A DNA stretch of 64,000 nucleotides from JAVBRD01 sp031548365 (GCA_031548365.1 JAVBRD010000006.1:36618-100617); one strand, 5' to 3'; counted from the first letter of the stretch, positions 8,754-18,160 are shown. A program made the numbers and translations. The notes: generated by a model from the letters alone, not told the origin.

Positions 8754-8815
8754 GGACGGCATTGCGCCGTCCTTGGAGCACGGCTTGCGCTCTGGGCGTG
8801 AGGCGTGCTCTTTTT
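8754..8815 (+). terminator. Tandem hairpins after rpmF, the second an intrinsic terminator
   Basis: The first hairpin is GGACGGC/GCCGTCC (8754-8772). The second pairs GAGCACG (8776-8782) with CGTGCTC (8804-8810) and is followed by TTTTT. It may be partial, since plsX lies downstream on the same strand. A weak promoter-like pair, TTGCGC (8820-8825) and TAGAAT (8843-8848) with 17 nt spacing, follows, but its predicted start falls on the plsX Shine-Dalgarno. Confidence 0.6.
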
Positions 8816-8866
8816 CGGATTGCGCATTGCGGCGCAAAAGGATAGAATGGGGCGGAGGTGAGCGCC

Positions 8867-9883
8867 GTGATCACAGTGGCTGTTGACGTCATGGGCGGAG
8901 ACAACGCGCCGTCCGCTATTGCAGAAGGCATTCGGATCGCACTTTTGGAGCTGCCTGATTTGCGCGTGCGCGCGTATGGCCCAAAGTCCCAAATTCAGTC
9001 TCTCCTGAGCGAGGGAGAGCGTCTGGCGATCTTTGACGCGCCGGAAGTCATCACCAACAACGAGCATCCCACGCAAGCGATTCGCACGAAAATTAACTCG
9101 TCTTTGGTTCAGGCCCTGTTGGCAGTCAAGGAAAAGCAGGCCGATGCGTTCGTCTCCGCAGGCAGCACCGGCGCGCTGCTCGCGGGTGCGGTTTTCCGCG
9201 TTGGGCGCATACAAACCGTCTCTCGGCCCGCGCTCGCGCCGCTCTTTCCAACACTCAAAGGCCCGCCTGTTCTGGTGTGTGACATTGGAGCCAACATGGA
9301 CTGCAAACCGGAGTATCTGGCGCAGTTTGCGGCGATGGGGTGTGCCTATATGCGCGGTGTCGCAGGTGTAAAAGAGCCAAAGTTTGCGCTGCTCAGCGTG
9401 GGTGCGGAGGATGAAAAGGGGAACGAGCTAACCCGCGCGGCGTTTGAGCTTTTGCGCGGCAAACCTGGATTTGTGGGCAACATGGAAGCGCGCGATGTTT
9501 TGTCCGGGGAAGTTAGCGTCGTTGTGACGGACGGCTTTGCGGGCAACGTATTTCTAAAGTCTGTCGAGGGCACGGCGGGCATGATGATGGCGATCCTCAA
9601 GCAGGAACTCTCATCCACATTCCTGACCAAAATCGGCGCAGCCCTTGCCAAGCCCGGCCTTCGCCGCATGAAAAGAAAACTCGACTACACAGAGACAGGC
9701 GGCGCACCGCTCCTCGGTGTGGACGGAATCGTGGTCAAGGCACACGGCTCATCCAATGCGCGGGCTTTCGCAAACGCCATACGGCAGTCCGTGCGGATGG
9801 CGGAAGCGGGCCTTGTCAAGGAAATTACCGGTCAGCTAATCAGTATCGCCGCCGCAAAGGCGGGGGAGGATCAGCATGTTTGA
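8867..9883 (+). CDS. plsX: Phosphate acyltransferase PlsX
   Basis: PlsX converts acyl-ACP and phosphate to acyl phosphate, the first step of the PlsX-PlsY route to phosphatidic acid. It is a peripheral membrane enzyme. The 338-residue protein begins MITVAVDVMGGDNAPSAIAE and contains SAGSTGALLAGAVFRVGRI, ALLSVGAEDEKGNELT, VVVTDGFAGNVFLKSVEG and VDGIVVKAHGSSNARAFANA, all family hallmarks. GTG at 8867 is preferred over GTG 8858, because GGAGG (8854-8858) is 8 nt ahead of it and overlaps the earlier codon. The stop overlaps the acpP start by 8 nt. The plsX-acpP-rnc-smc-ftsY order is common in Firmicutes, where fabD/fabG are often inserted but are absent here. Confidence 0.96.
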   Translation: MITVAVDVMGGDNAPSAIAEGIRIALLELPDLRVRAYGPKSQIQSLLSEGERLAIFDAPEVITNNEHPTQAIRTKINSSLVQALLAVKEKQADAFVSAGSTGALLAGAVFRVGRIQTVSRPALAPLFPTLKGPPVLVCDIGANMDCKPEYLAQFAAMGCAYMRGVAGVKEPKFALLSVGAEDEKGNELTRAAFELLRGKPGFVGNMEARDVLSGEVSVVVTDGFAGNVFLKSVEGTAGMMMAILKQELSSTFLTKIGAALAKPGLRRMKRKLDYTETGGAPLLGVDGIVVKAHGSSNARAFANAIRQSVRMAEAGLVKEITGQLISIAAAKAGEDQHV

Positions 9884-10103
9884 AAAAATCGCGGGCATCA
9901 TCGCGGGGCAGTTGAATATCGACGTTGAAAAAATTACGCTCGACTCGAGGTTGGGCGAAGACTTGAAGGCGGATTCGCTGGACATCGTGTCCATGGTTAT
10001 GGAGATTGAACAGCTGTTTTCCATCGAAGTGCCCGACGAGGAACTGATGAATGTCAAGACGGTGCGGGACGTCGTCAGCTACATCGAGAAGACGGTAAAG
10101 TGA
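9876..10103 (+). CDS. acpP: Acyl carrier protein
   Basis: This 75-residue ACP begins MFEKIAGIIAGQLNI and has the phosphopantetheine attachment motif ADSLDIV with the modified Ser near residue 37. It carries acyl chains for fatty-acid and phospholipid synthesis in the cytosol. GGGGGAGG precedes the ATG. The gene overlaps plsX by 8 nt and the rnc start by 4 nt (GTGA), which implies coupled translation. Confidence 0.97.
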   Translation: MFEKIAGIIAGQLNIDVEKITLDSRLGEDLKADSLDIVSMVMEIEQLFSIEVPDEELMNVKTVRDVVSYIEKTVK

Positions 10104-10831
10104 GTTTGGCGTTTGATCAAGTGTATTATGCTCACAATTGGGGTGAAACATTGCGGGATCTGAACCGGCTGGAACAGAATATTGGCTACGTGTTTCGCGA
10201 CAAACGTTTGCTTGAAGTCGCGCTGACACACGCATCTTGCGCCGGTTCTGATCGGTCGCTCAAGCACAACCAAAGGCTTGAGTTTTTGGGCGACTCCGTG
10301 CTTTCGCTTTGCGTGAGTCAGTGGCTGTACACCGAACACCCCGAACTGCCTGAAGGGCAGCTCACGCGTCTTCGCGCGATACTCGTGCAGGAAACCACGC
10401 TCGCCGAAGTCGGTTTTGCCCATCAAGTCGAGCAGTTCATCCGCGTCAGCCGTGGCGAAGAGCTTTCGGGCGGCGGTAAAAAACCATCCGTGGTCGCGGA
10501 CGCCGTTGAGGCCCTCATCGCTGCGATATTTCTGGATGGCGGGCTTGAGAACGCGCGCGCGTTTATTCTAGGGGCCATCAAGCCGCGCCTTGAGGCAGCC
10601 AAGGAAGGCCAGCTGCGCCGGGACTGCAAGAGCGAGCTGCAAGAGATCGTTCGCAAGCGTTGGCCGGATGAGTCACCCGCGTATTCCATTCTTGAGGAGT
10701 GGGGGCCGCCGCATGAACGGATGTTCAAGGCTGACGTCCGCTTCCTTGGCAAAGCTTGGGGTGAAGGCGAAGGCAAATCCAAAAAAATTGCGGAGCAGCG
10801 CGCCGCGCTCGCCGCGCTCAACCAGCTGTAA
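10100..10831 (+). CDS. rnc: Ribonuclease III
   Basis: RNase III cleaves double-stranded RNA in rRNA maturation and mRNA decay. This 243-residue protein has the catalytic domain with the signature HNQRLEFLGDSVLSL and the second acidic cluster VVADAVEALIAAIFLDGG. A C-terminal double-stranded RNA-binding domain follows (about 170-243: KSELQEIVRKRWPDESPAYS, ending in an Ala-rich helix, KKIAEQRAALAALNQL). The GTG start overlaps the acpP stop. An N-terminal extension of about 20 residues precedes the usual start region. Confidence 0.96.
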   Translation: MSLAFDQVYYAHNWGETLRDLNRLEQNIGYVFRDKRLLEVALTHASCAGSDRSLKHNQRLEFLGDSVLSLCVSQWLYTEHPELPEGQLTRLRAILVQETTLAEVGFAHQVEQFIRVSRGEELSGGGKKPSVVADAVEALIAAIFLDGGLENARAFILGAIKPRLEAAKEGQLRRDCKSELQEIVRKRWPDESPAYSILEEWGPPHERMFKADVRFLGKAWGEGEGKSKKIAEQRAALAALNQL

Positions 10832-10939
10832 GGAAACAGGACGCGTGGGCTGATCGCGGCGGCACCGCGGCTGCCCATGGTATACCCATCGCTAAGGCGC
10901 CCTCCCACTCCGTCGTTCCCGCGTTCTTTCGCGGTTATG

Positions 10940-10967
10940 GCAGGAAATGGAAACTGCGCGTCGAAGT
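10940..10967 (+). promoter_or_regulatory. Sigma-H-like promoter for spoVS
   Basis: GCAGGAAAT (10940-10948) fits the sigma-H -35 consensus RnAGGAwWW. After an 11-nt spacer, GTCGAAGT (10960-10967) fits RnnGAATw with one mismatch (G for T). The predicted start lies about 25 nt before the spoVS ATG. In Bacillus subtilis spoVS is a sigma-H gene, which agrees with this reading. The rest of 10832-10998 holds no gene. Confidence 0.6.
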
Positions 10968-10998
10968 CACACCCAACAGGTGATGGAGGTGGTGTGCC

Positions 10999-11259
10999 AT
11001 GGATACATTGCGCGTGTCCACCCGATCTCAGCCAAGGGCGGTCGCGGGAGCGCTTGCGGCCATGATTCGAGACAACAAGATTGCGCACGTTGAGGCGGTT
11101 GGCGCGGGCGCGGTAAATCAGGCGGTCAAAGCCATCGCGATCGCGCGCGGTTTTGCCGCGCAGAGCGGGCAGGATTTCGTGGCGGCACCCTCGTTTTCCT
11201 CGGTTGCGATTGACGGACAGGACGTGACATGCATCCATTTCACGGTTGAGCTCCGTTAA
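10999..11259 (+). CDS. spoVS: Stage V sporulation protein S
   Basis: SpoVS is a small Alba-fold protein with a presumed nucleic-acid-binding role, needed for normal spore-coat and core development in Bacillus. The 86-residue product matches the family end to end: MDTLRVSTRSQPRAVAGALA, the EAVGAGAVNQAVKAIAIARG turn, and ITCIHFTVEL-type C-terminus (here VTCIHFTVELR). GGAGGTGG precedes the ATG. It sits between rnc and smc and probably has its own developmental promoter. Its presence supports a spore-forming host. Confidence 0.96.
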   Translation: MDTLRVSTRSQPRAVAGALAAMIRDNKIAHVEAVGAGAVNQAVKAIAIARGFAAQSGQDFVAAPSFSSVAIDGQDVTCIHFTVELR

Positions 11260-11309
11260 GGCAGCTGCTTAAAGCGTGTCACCTTATGAGACATTCGGAG
11301 GCCGATTCA

Positions 11310-14300
11310 TTGCACTTAAAGCATCTTGAGCTGTACGGCTTCAAATCCTTTGCCGATCGAACTGAAATGGCCTTTGGCAAAGGCATAACGGGGATTGTTG
11401 GCCCAAACGGCAGCGGCAAATCGAACATTGCCGATGCCGTTCGTTGGGTTTTGGGTGAGCAGTCCGCAAAAGCGCTGCGCGGTGGAAAGATGGAGGATGT
11501 TATATTCGCGGGCACACAGTCTCGAAAACAGCTTGCGTACTCAAAAGTCGCGCTCACGTTTGACAATCAGTCGCGCATGCTCCCGGTGGACTACGCCGAG
11601 GTCACCGTTACCCGCCGCGTATTCCGAAACGGGGAGAGCGAATACTTGCTCAACGACACGCCGTGCAGGCTCAAGGACATCATCGACATGTTACGCGACA
11701 CCGGCATAGGCAAAGAAGGCTACTCACTGATCGGGCAAGGCCGCATCGACGAGATTTTATCGGTTCGTCCGGAGGATCGGCGCGCGGTGTTTGAGGAAGC
11801 GGCCGGCATCGTCAAAACCAAGACGCGCAAGCTGGAAGCCGAAAAACGGCTGGGTGCAGCGAGTGCCAACCTCGTTCGCATTGAGGATTTGCTCCAGGAT
11901 TTGACCGACCAGATCGAGCCGCTGCGCGCGCAAGCGGACAAGGCGCAGGCATGGCTCAAGCTCCGGGAGGAACTGCGCGACATCGATATCAACCTCTTTT
12001 TGCGTGAGCACGAGGCGTGGGAAGGCCGCGTTGCGCAACTGGGCGGGCAAATCGCGCAGATGGAGACCGAACGCGCCTCGCTGCGCGCTCAGCTTGAGGA
12101 AATGGGCGCTTCGCGTGAAAGCGCGCACCTAGAGGGCGAGCGGGTTTCCCGGCACCTCGCCGAGGCAAGGGAAGCGCTTCTCGCGGGGACGCGGTCCGCG
12201 GAAGCCGCGGAAGGCAGACTTGCGGTGCTGCGCGAACGCGTTATCGTGCTGGAGCGCGAGATCGCGCGCGTGACGGGTGACCGCACCGCCGCGGATCAAT
12301 CGCTCTCGGGCACGCGCGCGGCCATTGAGGCGCAAATCCAAGCTGAGAGCGGAAAAAGAGAACAGCTCGCCATTCTGGCAGAGAGGAAGCGCGTCGCGGA
12401 ATGCGAGATCAATCGGCTCGCGGCGAGTGAGGCAGAAGCTGAGGAACTGCTCGATAGCGCGAAAACCGCCCGGCTCAACGCCATCAACCGCGCTTCCGAC
12501 GCCAAAGCGGCGGAGGCGCGCCTGCTCGCGATTCGGGAGCAGCTCTCGCGCAGCCTTGCTGATGCGCAGGCGAACGCGGTCGCCCTTCGCGAGGGGCTTC
12601 CCGCTCGAATAGACGACGCGCGCGACGCAGAGGAAAAGCTGACGCGGTCCGCGCTCGCGCTTGACAGCATCCGTCAGGAGCTCGCGGGTGCGCAGAAGCA
12701 ATCTGACGAAGAAGCAAAGCGCATCGCGGAGCTCGACGATCTCGCCCGAAACCTCGAGGGCAAGGAGCGTGAGCTCAAATCGCGCCTCAAGATGCTCGAA
12801 GAAATGGCGCGCGATTACGAAGGCTATGGGCAAAGCGTCAAGGCTGTCATGCGTGAAGCGGAGAAACGCGGAGACGCGGGCGTTCGCGGCGTTGTGGCCA
12901 CATTGATGGAAGTTCCGCGCGAGCTTGAACGCGCTATTGAGATGAGCTTGGGCGGCCAGATGCAGAACATCGTCGTTAATCGTGAAGAGGACGCCAAAGC
13001 GATGATCGAGTTCTTGCGCACAGCGCGGCTGGGTCGCGCGACATTCCTGCCGCTCTGCGCGATGCGTCCACGGCTGCTCTCGCCGGCGGAGCGCGCCTGC
13101 CTTACCCTGCCCGGTTGCGTCGGCATCGCGAGTGAGCTCGTATCGTATGCGCCGGAGTTTAGGCCGGTGATGGAGAGCTTGCTTGGGCGAACGGTCGTCG
13201 CGCGCGATCTGGACAGCGGCATCGCCATCATGCGCAAGGGCCAGCACGCGTTCCGCTTGGTCACGCTCGAAGGTGACGTGATGCATTCCGGCGGCTCCAT
13301 GACGGGCGGCAGTGTGCAGTCGCGCATGACCAGCCTGCTCTCCCGCGAGCGTGAGATCGCCGAGCACTCGGGCGCGTGCGCGGAGAACGCGGCGCAGCGG
13401 GCAAAAGCGGCGCAGGAGATCGCGTTGGCGCGTGAAAAGCGTGTAATGACCAAGGAGCGCTTGGTCGAGCTTTACGAGAGCGAGCGTCAGGCGGACATCC
13501 TGCTCACACGCGATACGCAGAGCCTTGCGCTCTTGCGCGAGCGCAAGGATGAGTATGAACTCAAAATTACTGATGCGGAAAACGGCCTCGCGCAAGTTGC
13601 CGATTCGATTGCCGACATCGACGCCGAACTGACCAAGCGCAAGACGGAGACCTCAGACGTCGCGCTGAGCGAGGAAGAGTGGGCACGGGACATCGAAGCA
13701 AAGCAGGAGACGGCGCGTCGTACCCGTGCCGCGCTTGAGCAGGCGCGCACGGAGCACGCTTCACTCAGTGTCGATCTGGCGACCGCTGAACACGAGCTGT
13801 CCTCGCTAGCGCGCGAACTTGCGCGTCTTAGGGACGAGTCGGTCAGGGGCGAGGGGCACACAGAGCGCATGCTGAATGAACAGCAGCGGCTTGAGGGGGA
13901 GCGTGTCCATACGGATGCGGAGCTGACGGGCGCCACGACCGAACTTGCGCAGGTCAAAGGGCATCTTGAGGTCGTGAGGGTTCGCGCGGCGGAGCTTGAG
14001 ACCGGGTTTGAGGAGCTGGGCGCGCGGGAACGCGACTTGAGTGAAGCCATTGAGAAACTACACGCAAGAGTGGAATCGTCGGGCGAAGGTATTCACCGTG
14101 CGCAGCTCGCGTTAGAGCGCGTGGAGAGCGACAAGAAGGCTTTGATTGAACGCGTGTGGAATGAGTACGAGCTGACATTCGGAAACGCGCGGACGTTCTT
14201 TCGCGAAGACTTTGAGGAAAAGGGCGCAAAGAAGCGCGTCGAGGAGATCCGCGCCCAAGTCCGCGCGCTCGGACCGGTCAATGTGCACGCCATCGACGAG

Positions 14301-14876
14301 CACCAGCGCGTATTCGATCGCTTTGAGCTGCTGAAAACGCAGAGGGACGACGTTATTTGCGCACGAAATGATCTTGAAAAGATCATCGCGGAGCTCGTTC
14401 GGCACATGGAAATGCAATTCAAGGAGCAATTCGCGCTCTTGAACGGGCATTTCGGGCGCGTTTTCTCCGTGCTTTTCGGCGGGGGAACGGCGGAGCTCGT
14501 GCTGCAGGACGAGCGTGATGTGCTGAATTGCGGCATCGATGTGGTCGCGCAGCCGCCGGGCAAAAAACTGCAAATGTTGTCCCTGCTCTCAGGCGGGGAA
14601 CGAGCGCTCACGGCAATCGCCATATTGTTCGCGATGCTTAGCATCAAGCCCACGCCGTTCTGCATCCTTGATGAAATCGAGGCCGCGCTCGACGACGCCA
14701 ACATCGAGCATTTCGCGGACTTTCTCGCACAGTTTTCACTCACCACGCAGTTCATCGTCGTCACGCACAGGAAACCCACCATGGAGCGGTGCGACGTGCT
14801 GTATGGTATTGCCATGGAAGAAAAAGGCGTATCACGCATGGTTTCCGTGCGTTTGACCGACCAAAAGGAGGCGTAG
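11310..14876 (+). CDS. smc: Chromosome partition protein SMC
   Basis: SMC is the ATPase core of bacterial condensin, acting with ScpA and ScpB in chromosome compaction and segregation. This 1188-residue protein has the N-terminal Walker A (GIVGPNGSGKSNIADAVRW), two long coiled coils (about 165-500 and 670-1010), a hinge between them (around 510-660, with GVRGVVATLMEVP), and the C-terminal signature LSGGERALTAIAILFA with Walker B FCILDEIEAALDD. The TTG at 11310 (MHLKHLELYGFKSFADR) has CGGAGG 9 nt ahead and gives the standard N-terminus. An upstream in-frame ATG at 11286 would add eight atypical residues. It is followed 2 nt later by ftsY. Confidence 0.97.
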   Translation: MHLKHLELYGFKSFADRTEMAFGKGITGIVGPNGSGKSNIADAVRWVLGEQSAKALRGGKMEDVIFAGTQSRKQLAYSKVALTFDNQSRMLPVDYAEVTVTRRVFRNGESEYLLNDTPCRLKDIIDMLRDTGIGKEGYSLIGQGRIDEILSVRPEDRRAVFEEAAGIVKTKTRKLEAEKRLGAASANLVRIEDLLQDLTDQIEPLRAQADKAQAWLKLREELRDIDINLFLREHEAWEGRVAQLGGQIAQMETERASLRAQLEEMGASRESAHLEGERVSRHLAEAREALLAGTRSAEAAEGRLAVLRERVIVLEREIARVTGDRTAADQSLSGTRAAIEAQIQAESGKREQLAILAERKRVAECEINRLAASEAEAEELLDSAKTARLNAINRASDAKAAEARLLAIREQLSRSLADAQANAVALREGLPARIDDARDAEEKLTRSALALDSIRQELAGAQKQSDEEAKRIAELDDLARNLEGKERELKSRLKMLEEMARDYEGYGQSVKAVMREAEKRGDAGVRGVVATLMEVPRELERAIEMSLGGQMQNIVVNREEDAKAMIEFLRTARLGRATFLPLCAMRPRLLSPAERACLTLPGCVGIASELVSYAPEFRPVMESLLGRTVVARDLDSGIAIMRKGQHAFRLVTLEGDVMHSGGSMTGGSVQSRMTSLLSREREIAEHSGACAENAAQRAKAAQEIALAREKRVMTKERLVELYESERQADILLTRDTQSLALLRERKDEYELKITDAENGLAQVADSIADIDAELTKRKTETSDVALSEEEWARDIEAKQETARRTRAALEQARTEHASLSVDLATAEHELSSLARELARLRDESVRGEGHTERMLNEQQRLEGERVHTDAELTGATTELAQVKGHLEVVRVRAAELETGFEELGARERDLSEAIEKLHARVESSGEGIHRAQLALERVESDKKALIERVWNEYELTFGNARTFFREDFEEKGAKKRVEEIRAQVRALGPVNVHAIDEHQRVFDRFELLKTQRDDVICARNDLEKIIAELVRHMEMQFKEQFALLNGHFGRVFSVLFGGGTAELVLQDERDVLNCGIDVVAQPPGKKLQMLSLLSGGERALTAIAILFAMLSIKPTPFCILDEIEAALDDANIEHFADFLAQFSLTTQFIVVTHRKPTMERCDVLYGIAMEEKGVSRMVSVRLTDQKEA

Positions 14877-14878
14877 CC

Positions 14879-15796
14879 TTGGAAACCCCTGAAAAAAAAG
14901 GTTTCTTTTCGCGGCTCAAGGAATCGCTCAGCAAGACTCAGCAGAGCATTTCCGGCAAAATGGAGCAGCTCTTTAAGAACACACGCGAGATAGACGACGA
15001 GTTTTACGAGGAGCTTGAGTCCATCCTTCTGCAGGCCGATATCGGAGTCAAAATGACGACCGCTGTGCTGGATGAGCTGAAGAGCGCCGTCAAGAAACAA
15101 CACATCAAGGAAGCCGATAAAGCGCGTGAGATCATCCGCGAAGCGATGATTGCGCGCATTGCCGCGCCCGAACCTTTTGTCCCAGGCAAAACCGCCGTCC
15201 TGCTCATCGTGGGCGTCAACGGCGTGGGTAAAACGACCATGATCGGCAAGCTCGCCGCCATGTACAAAAAAGCAGGCCGGAAGCCGCTCATCGCAGCCGC
15301 GGACACATTCCGCGCCGCCGCCGCCGAACAGCTTTCCATTTGGGCGGAACGCGCGGACGTGCCCATCATCAAGCATGGTGAGGGCGCGGACCCGGCTGCT
15401 GTCGTCTTTGACGCGATATCGGGTGCAAGAGCCAGGGGTTGCGACCTCATCCTCGTCGATACTGCGGGCCGCCTCCAGAACAAGACGCACCTGATGGAGG
15501 AACTCAAGAAAATCCACCGTGTGATCGCCCGCGAAGCCGCCGACGCCGATATTCGCTCGCTGCTCGTCATGGACGCGACCACGGGCCAAAATGGCCTTGT
15601 GCAGGCCAAAGTGTTCACCGACGCCGTCTCGCTTGACGGCATCATCATCACCAAACTCGACGGCACAGCCAAAGGTGGCGTCGCCATCGCCGTCAAGGAA
15701 GAGCTTTCGCTGCCGGTGCGTTTCATCGGCGTGGGGGAAGGGTTGGACGACCTGCAAGCGTTTGACGCGCGGTCGTTTGTCGAAGCCATATTCTGA
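14879..15796 (+). CDS. ftsY: Signal recognition particle receptor FtsY
   Basis: FtsY is the membrane-associated GTPase that receives ribosome-SRP complexes for co-translational protein insertion. The 305-residue protein has a short N region (METPEKKGFFSRLKESLSKT) and the NG domain: GVNGVGKTTMIGKLA (P-loop), AADTFRAAAAEQL, LVDTAGRLQ, and ITKLDGTAKGG. There is no long acidic A domain, as is usual in Firmicutes. TTG at 14879 has AAAAGGAGG upstream and follows the smc stop by 2 nt. A longer in-frame reading into smc is not supported by any family feature. Confidence 0.97.
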   Translation: METPEKKGFFSRLKESLSKTQQSISGKMEQLFKNTREIDDEFYEELESILLQADIGVKMTTAVLDELKSAVKKQHIKEADKAREIIREAMIARIAAPEPFVPGKTAVLLIVGVNGVGKTTMIGKLAAMYKKAGRKPLIAAADTFRAAAAEQLSIWAERADVPIIKHGEGADPAAVVFDAISGARARGCDLILVDTAGRLQNKTHLMEELKKIHRVIAREAADADIRSLLVMDATTGQNGLVQAKVFTDAVSLDGIIITKLDGTAKGGVAIAVKEELSLPVRFIGVGEGLDDLQAFDARSFVEAIF

Positions 15797-15814
15797 TTAT
15801 CGGGAGGCCACATC

Positions 15815-16555
15815 ATGTCAGGACACTCAAAATGGGCCAATATCAAGCACAAGAAGGAAAAGACCGATTCACAGCGCGGCAAGGTATTCACAAAAATTGG
15901 CCGCGAGCTTGCCGCCGTCGTGCGCGAAGGTGGCGGCGACCCCGTTTCGAATACGCGCCTGCGCGACGTTATCGCTAAAGCCAAGGCGAGCAACGTGCCC
16001 AATGACACGATCGAGCGAGCGATCAAAAAAGCCGCGGGAGAGCTTGGGGACGTCGTCTATGAGCACATCACGTATGAAGGCTATGCGCCAGGGGGCGTCG
16101 CCGTTATCGTCGAGTGTCTGACCGAGAACCGCAACCGCACCGCGTCCGATGTCCGCCACTATTTCGACAAGTGTGGCGGGAGTCTCGGCACCACGGGGTG
16201 CGTGGGCTATATGTTCGACCGCCGGGGAATCCTTGTCGTCGAACGCTCCGCGATGGACCCGGATCAGCTCATGGAAATGGCGGTCGAAGCCGGCGCGTCC
16301 GATTTCGCCGAGATGGACGAGGTTTACGAGATCACAACCGATCCCTCCGATTTTTCCGCCGTTCGCGATGCGCTGGCCCAAAGCGGCATTTCCTTCCTCT
16401 CCGCCGAAATCGAGATGATCCCTCAGAATACCGCCAAACCTGAGGGAGAGAACCTTGAAAGCGTGCTCAAGATGATTGGCCTGCTCGACGACCTCGACGA
16501 CGTGCAAAACGTCTACCACAACGCAGAGCTGCCCGAGGAACCTGAAGAAGATTAG
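15815..16555 (+). CDS. YebC/PmpR family protein (TACO1-like)
   Basis: This 246-residue protein begins MSGHSKWANIKHKKEKTDSQ, the invariant YebC start, and continues with VSNTRLRDVIAKAKASNVPN, YEGYAPGGVAVIVECLTENR, FDKCGGSLGTTGCVGYMFDR and a C-terminal acidic tail. YebC proteins are described as transcriptional regulators or, more recently, as translation factors that relieve ribosome stalling; the sequence does not decide between them. GGGAGG precedes the ATG. It follows ftsY by 18 nt and precedes the GH51 gene by 13 nt. Confidence 0.96.
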   Translation: MSGHSKWANIKHKKEKTDSQRGKVFTKIGRELAAVVREGGGDPVSNTRLRDVIAKAKASNVPNDTIERAIKKAAGELGDVVYEHITYEGYAPGGVAVIVECLTENRNRTASDVRHYFDKCGGSLGTTGCVGYMFDRRGILVVERSAMDPDQLMEMAVEAGASDFAEMDEVYEITTDPSDFSAVRDALAQSGISFLSAEIEMIPQNTAKPEGENLESVLKMIGLLDDLDDVQNVYHNAELPEEPEED

Positions 16556-16568
16556 GGAGGCGCCGGCT

Positions 16569-18080
16569 GTGTCCAAAGCCACGATCACCGTTAACCGCGA
16601 GTACACGCGCGGCAAGATCGACCCGCGCATCTACGGTTCGTTCATTGAGCACCTTGGGCGTGGTGTGTACGACGGCATTTTCGAACCGTCCCATCCGAGC
16701 GCGGATGAAAACGGCTTCAGGCGCGACGTGATTGAGGCGGTCGCGCCGCTCAACGTCCCGATTGTCCGGTATCCGGGCGGCAACTTTGTTTCGGGCTACA
16801 GTTGGAGAGACGGCGTGGGGCCGGTAGAATCAAGGCCGCGCAGGCTTGAGCTGGCGTGGCATGTAACCGAGACCAACCGTTTCGGAACCAATGAGTTCAT
16901 GAAGTGGTGTTCCCTTGCCGGGACGGAAGCGATGCTCGCGGTCAATCTTGGCACGGGCACGCCCGCGGAAGCCGCCGCGTTTGTCGAGTACTGCAACCAT
17001 CCGGGCGGGACGCAGCTTTCCGAAATGCGCGCGGCGCACGGAGTGAAGCATCCGTATGGCGTTAGAACGTGGTGTCTTGGCAACGAGATGGATGGTCCAT
17101 GGCAGATTTGTGCGCAGACGTCCGCCGAGTATGGCCGAAAGGCATGCGAAGCCGCTAAAATGATGAAATGGGTCGATCCATCGATCGAGCTTGTCGCGTG
17201 CGGCAGCTCATCGCCTCACATGAAAACGTATCCCGAGTGGGACAGGACGGTGCTCGAGCACACGTACGAGCACGTCGACTTCATCTCAATGCACCGCTAT
17301 TATGGCCCGAACAAAAGCGTCGATGGATCGATGGCCGATTTTTTGACGTCGTTTGCCGACATGGGCCGCTTCATCGACACGGTGGCCGCGTGCGCCGATT
17401 ATGTCAAAGCGCTCAAAAGGTCGACAAAGACACTCAGTATCTCTTTTGACGAATGGAATGTGTGGTATAACACGCGCGGTGTAAGCACCGCGGAGCGCTG
17501 GGCTGAGGTTGCGCCCATCCACGAGCAAAGCTATACCATGCTGGACGCGCTGGTCTTTGGCGGCCTTATTTGTGAGTTGATCAATCACGGTGACCGGGTC
17601 AGGATGGCGTGCCTCGCGCAGCTCATCAACTGCCTTGCGCCCATACTCACTGTGCCTGGAGGCGGCATTTGCCTCATGCCCACGTACTACCCGTACCTGC
17701 ACGCATCGACCATGGGGCGCGGAGAGTCGCTCATCGCGCGCTACAAGGGACCGATTGTGGAGTCCAAACTCAACGGAGACGCCCCCGCCCTTCAGACAGC
17801 GTTCACCTACGATGAGGCCAACGGCACCTTAAGCATGTTTGCGGTCAACATTACGAAGGAACCTGTTGATGTTGCGATTTCGCTTCAGGGTTTTCGGGCA
17901 GGCGTTCAGCCGGGACAATGCCTGACTATGCACAGTGCCGACCTAAACGCGACCAATCGCGCGGGGGAGACGCCCGCCGTTGCTCCCGCGCAAGGAGCTG
18001 CGGCGCGTGTTGAGGATGGCGTGGCACACGTTGCTCTCGCGCCGCTCTCGTGGAACGTTGTGCGTTTCACCGGCGCATAG
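16569..18080 (+). CDS. Alpha-L-arabinofuranosidase, glycoside hydrolase family 51
   Basis: This 503-residue enzyme removes arabinofuranosyl side chains from arabinan or arabinoxylan fragments. It begins with a GH51 N-terminus (ITVNREYTRGKIDPRIYGSF, IEHLGRGVYDGI). It has the acid/base Glu173 in WCLGNEMDGPWQ and the nucleophile Glu295 in SISFDEWNVWY, in a TIM barrel, with a C-terminal beta-sandwich. There is no signal peptide, so it is intracellular like most GH51 enzymes. The GTG at 16569 follows AGGGAGG by 8 nt. It lies just behind yebC, an unusual place for a carbohydrate gene, and may be read through from the housekeeping operon. Confidence 0.95.
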   Translation: MSKATITVNREYTRGKIDPRIYGSFIEHLGRGVYDGIFEPSHPSADENGFRRDVIEAVAPLNVPIVRYPGGNFVSGYSWRDGVGPVESRPRRLELAWHVTETNRFGTNEFMKWCSLAGTEAMLAVNLGTGTPAEAAAFVEYCNHPGGTQLSEMRAAHGVKHPYGVRTWCLGNEMDGPWQICAQTSAEYGRKACEAAKMMKWVDPSIELVACGSSSPHMKTYPEWDRTVLEHTYEHVDFISMHRYYGPNKSVDGSMADFLTSFADMGRFIDTVAACADYVKALKRSTKTLSISFDEWNVWYNTRGVSTAERWAEVAPIHEQSYTMLDALVFGGLICELINHGDRVRMACLAQLINCLAPILTVPGGGICLMPTYYPYLHASTMGRGESLIARYKGPIVESKLNGDAPALQTAFTYDEANGTLSMFAVNITKEPVDVAISLQGFRAGVQPGQCLTMHSADLNATNRAGETPAVAPAQGAAARVEDGVAHVALAPLSWNVVRFTGA

Positions 18081-18160
18081 TTTCAGATTGCCGGCAAAGC
18101 TGAATGGCGACTTGATTTTCCCGGTGATCAGCAAGTACCCACTGGTTCTTGCGGCAAAAC

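Noticed and set aside
12129..15757. Long minus-strand frames (488 and 554 codons) opposite smc and ftsY
   Set aside because: They are mirror frames of GC-rich coding sequence. They lack Shine-Dalgarno sites and family motifs, while the plus-strand genes are certain.
16476..16568. Longer start for the GH51 enzyme inside yebC
   Set aside because: The extra 31 residues have no GH51 similarity and duplicate yebC coding sequence. GTG 16569 has a strong Shine-Dalgarno.
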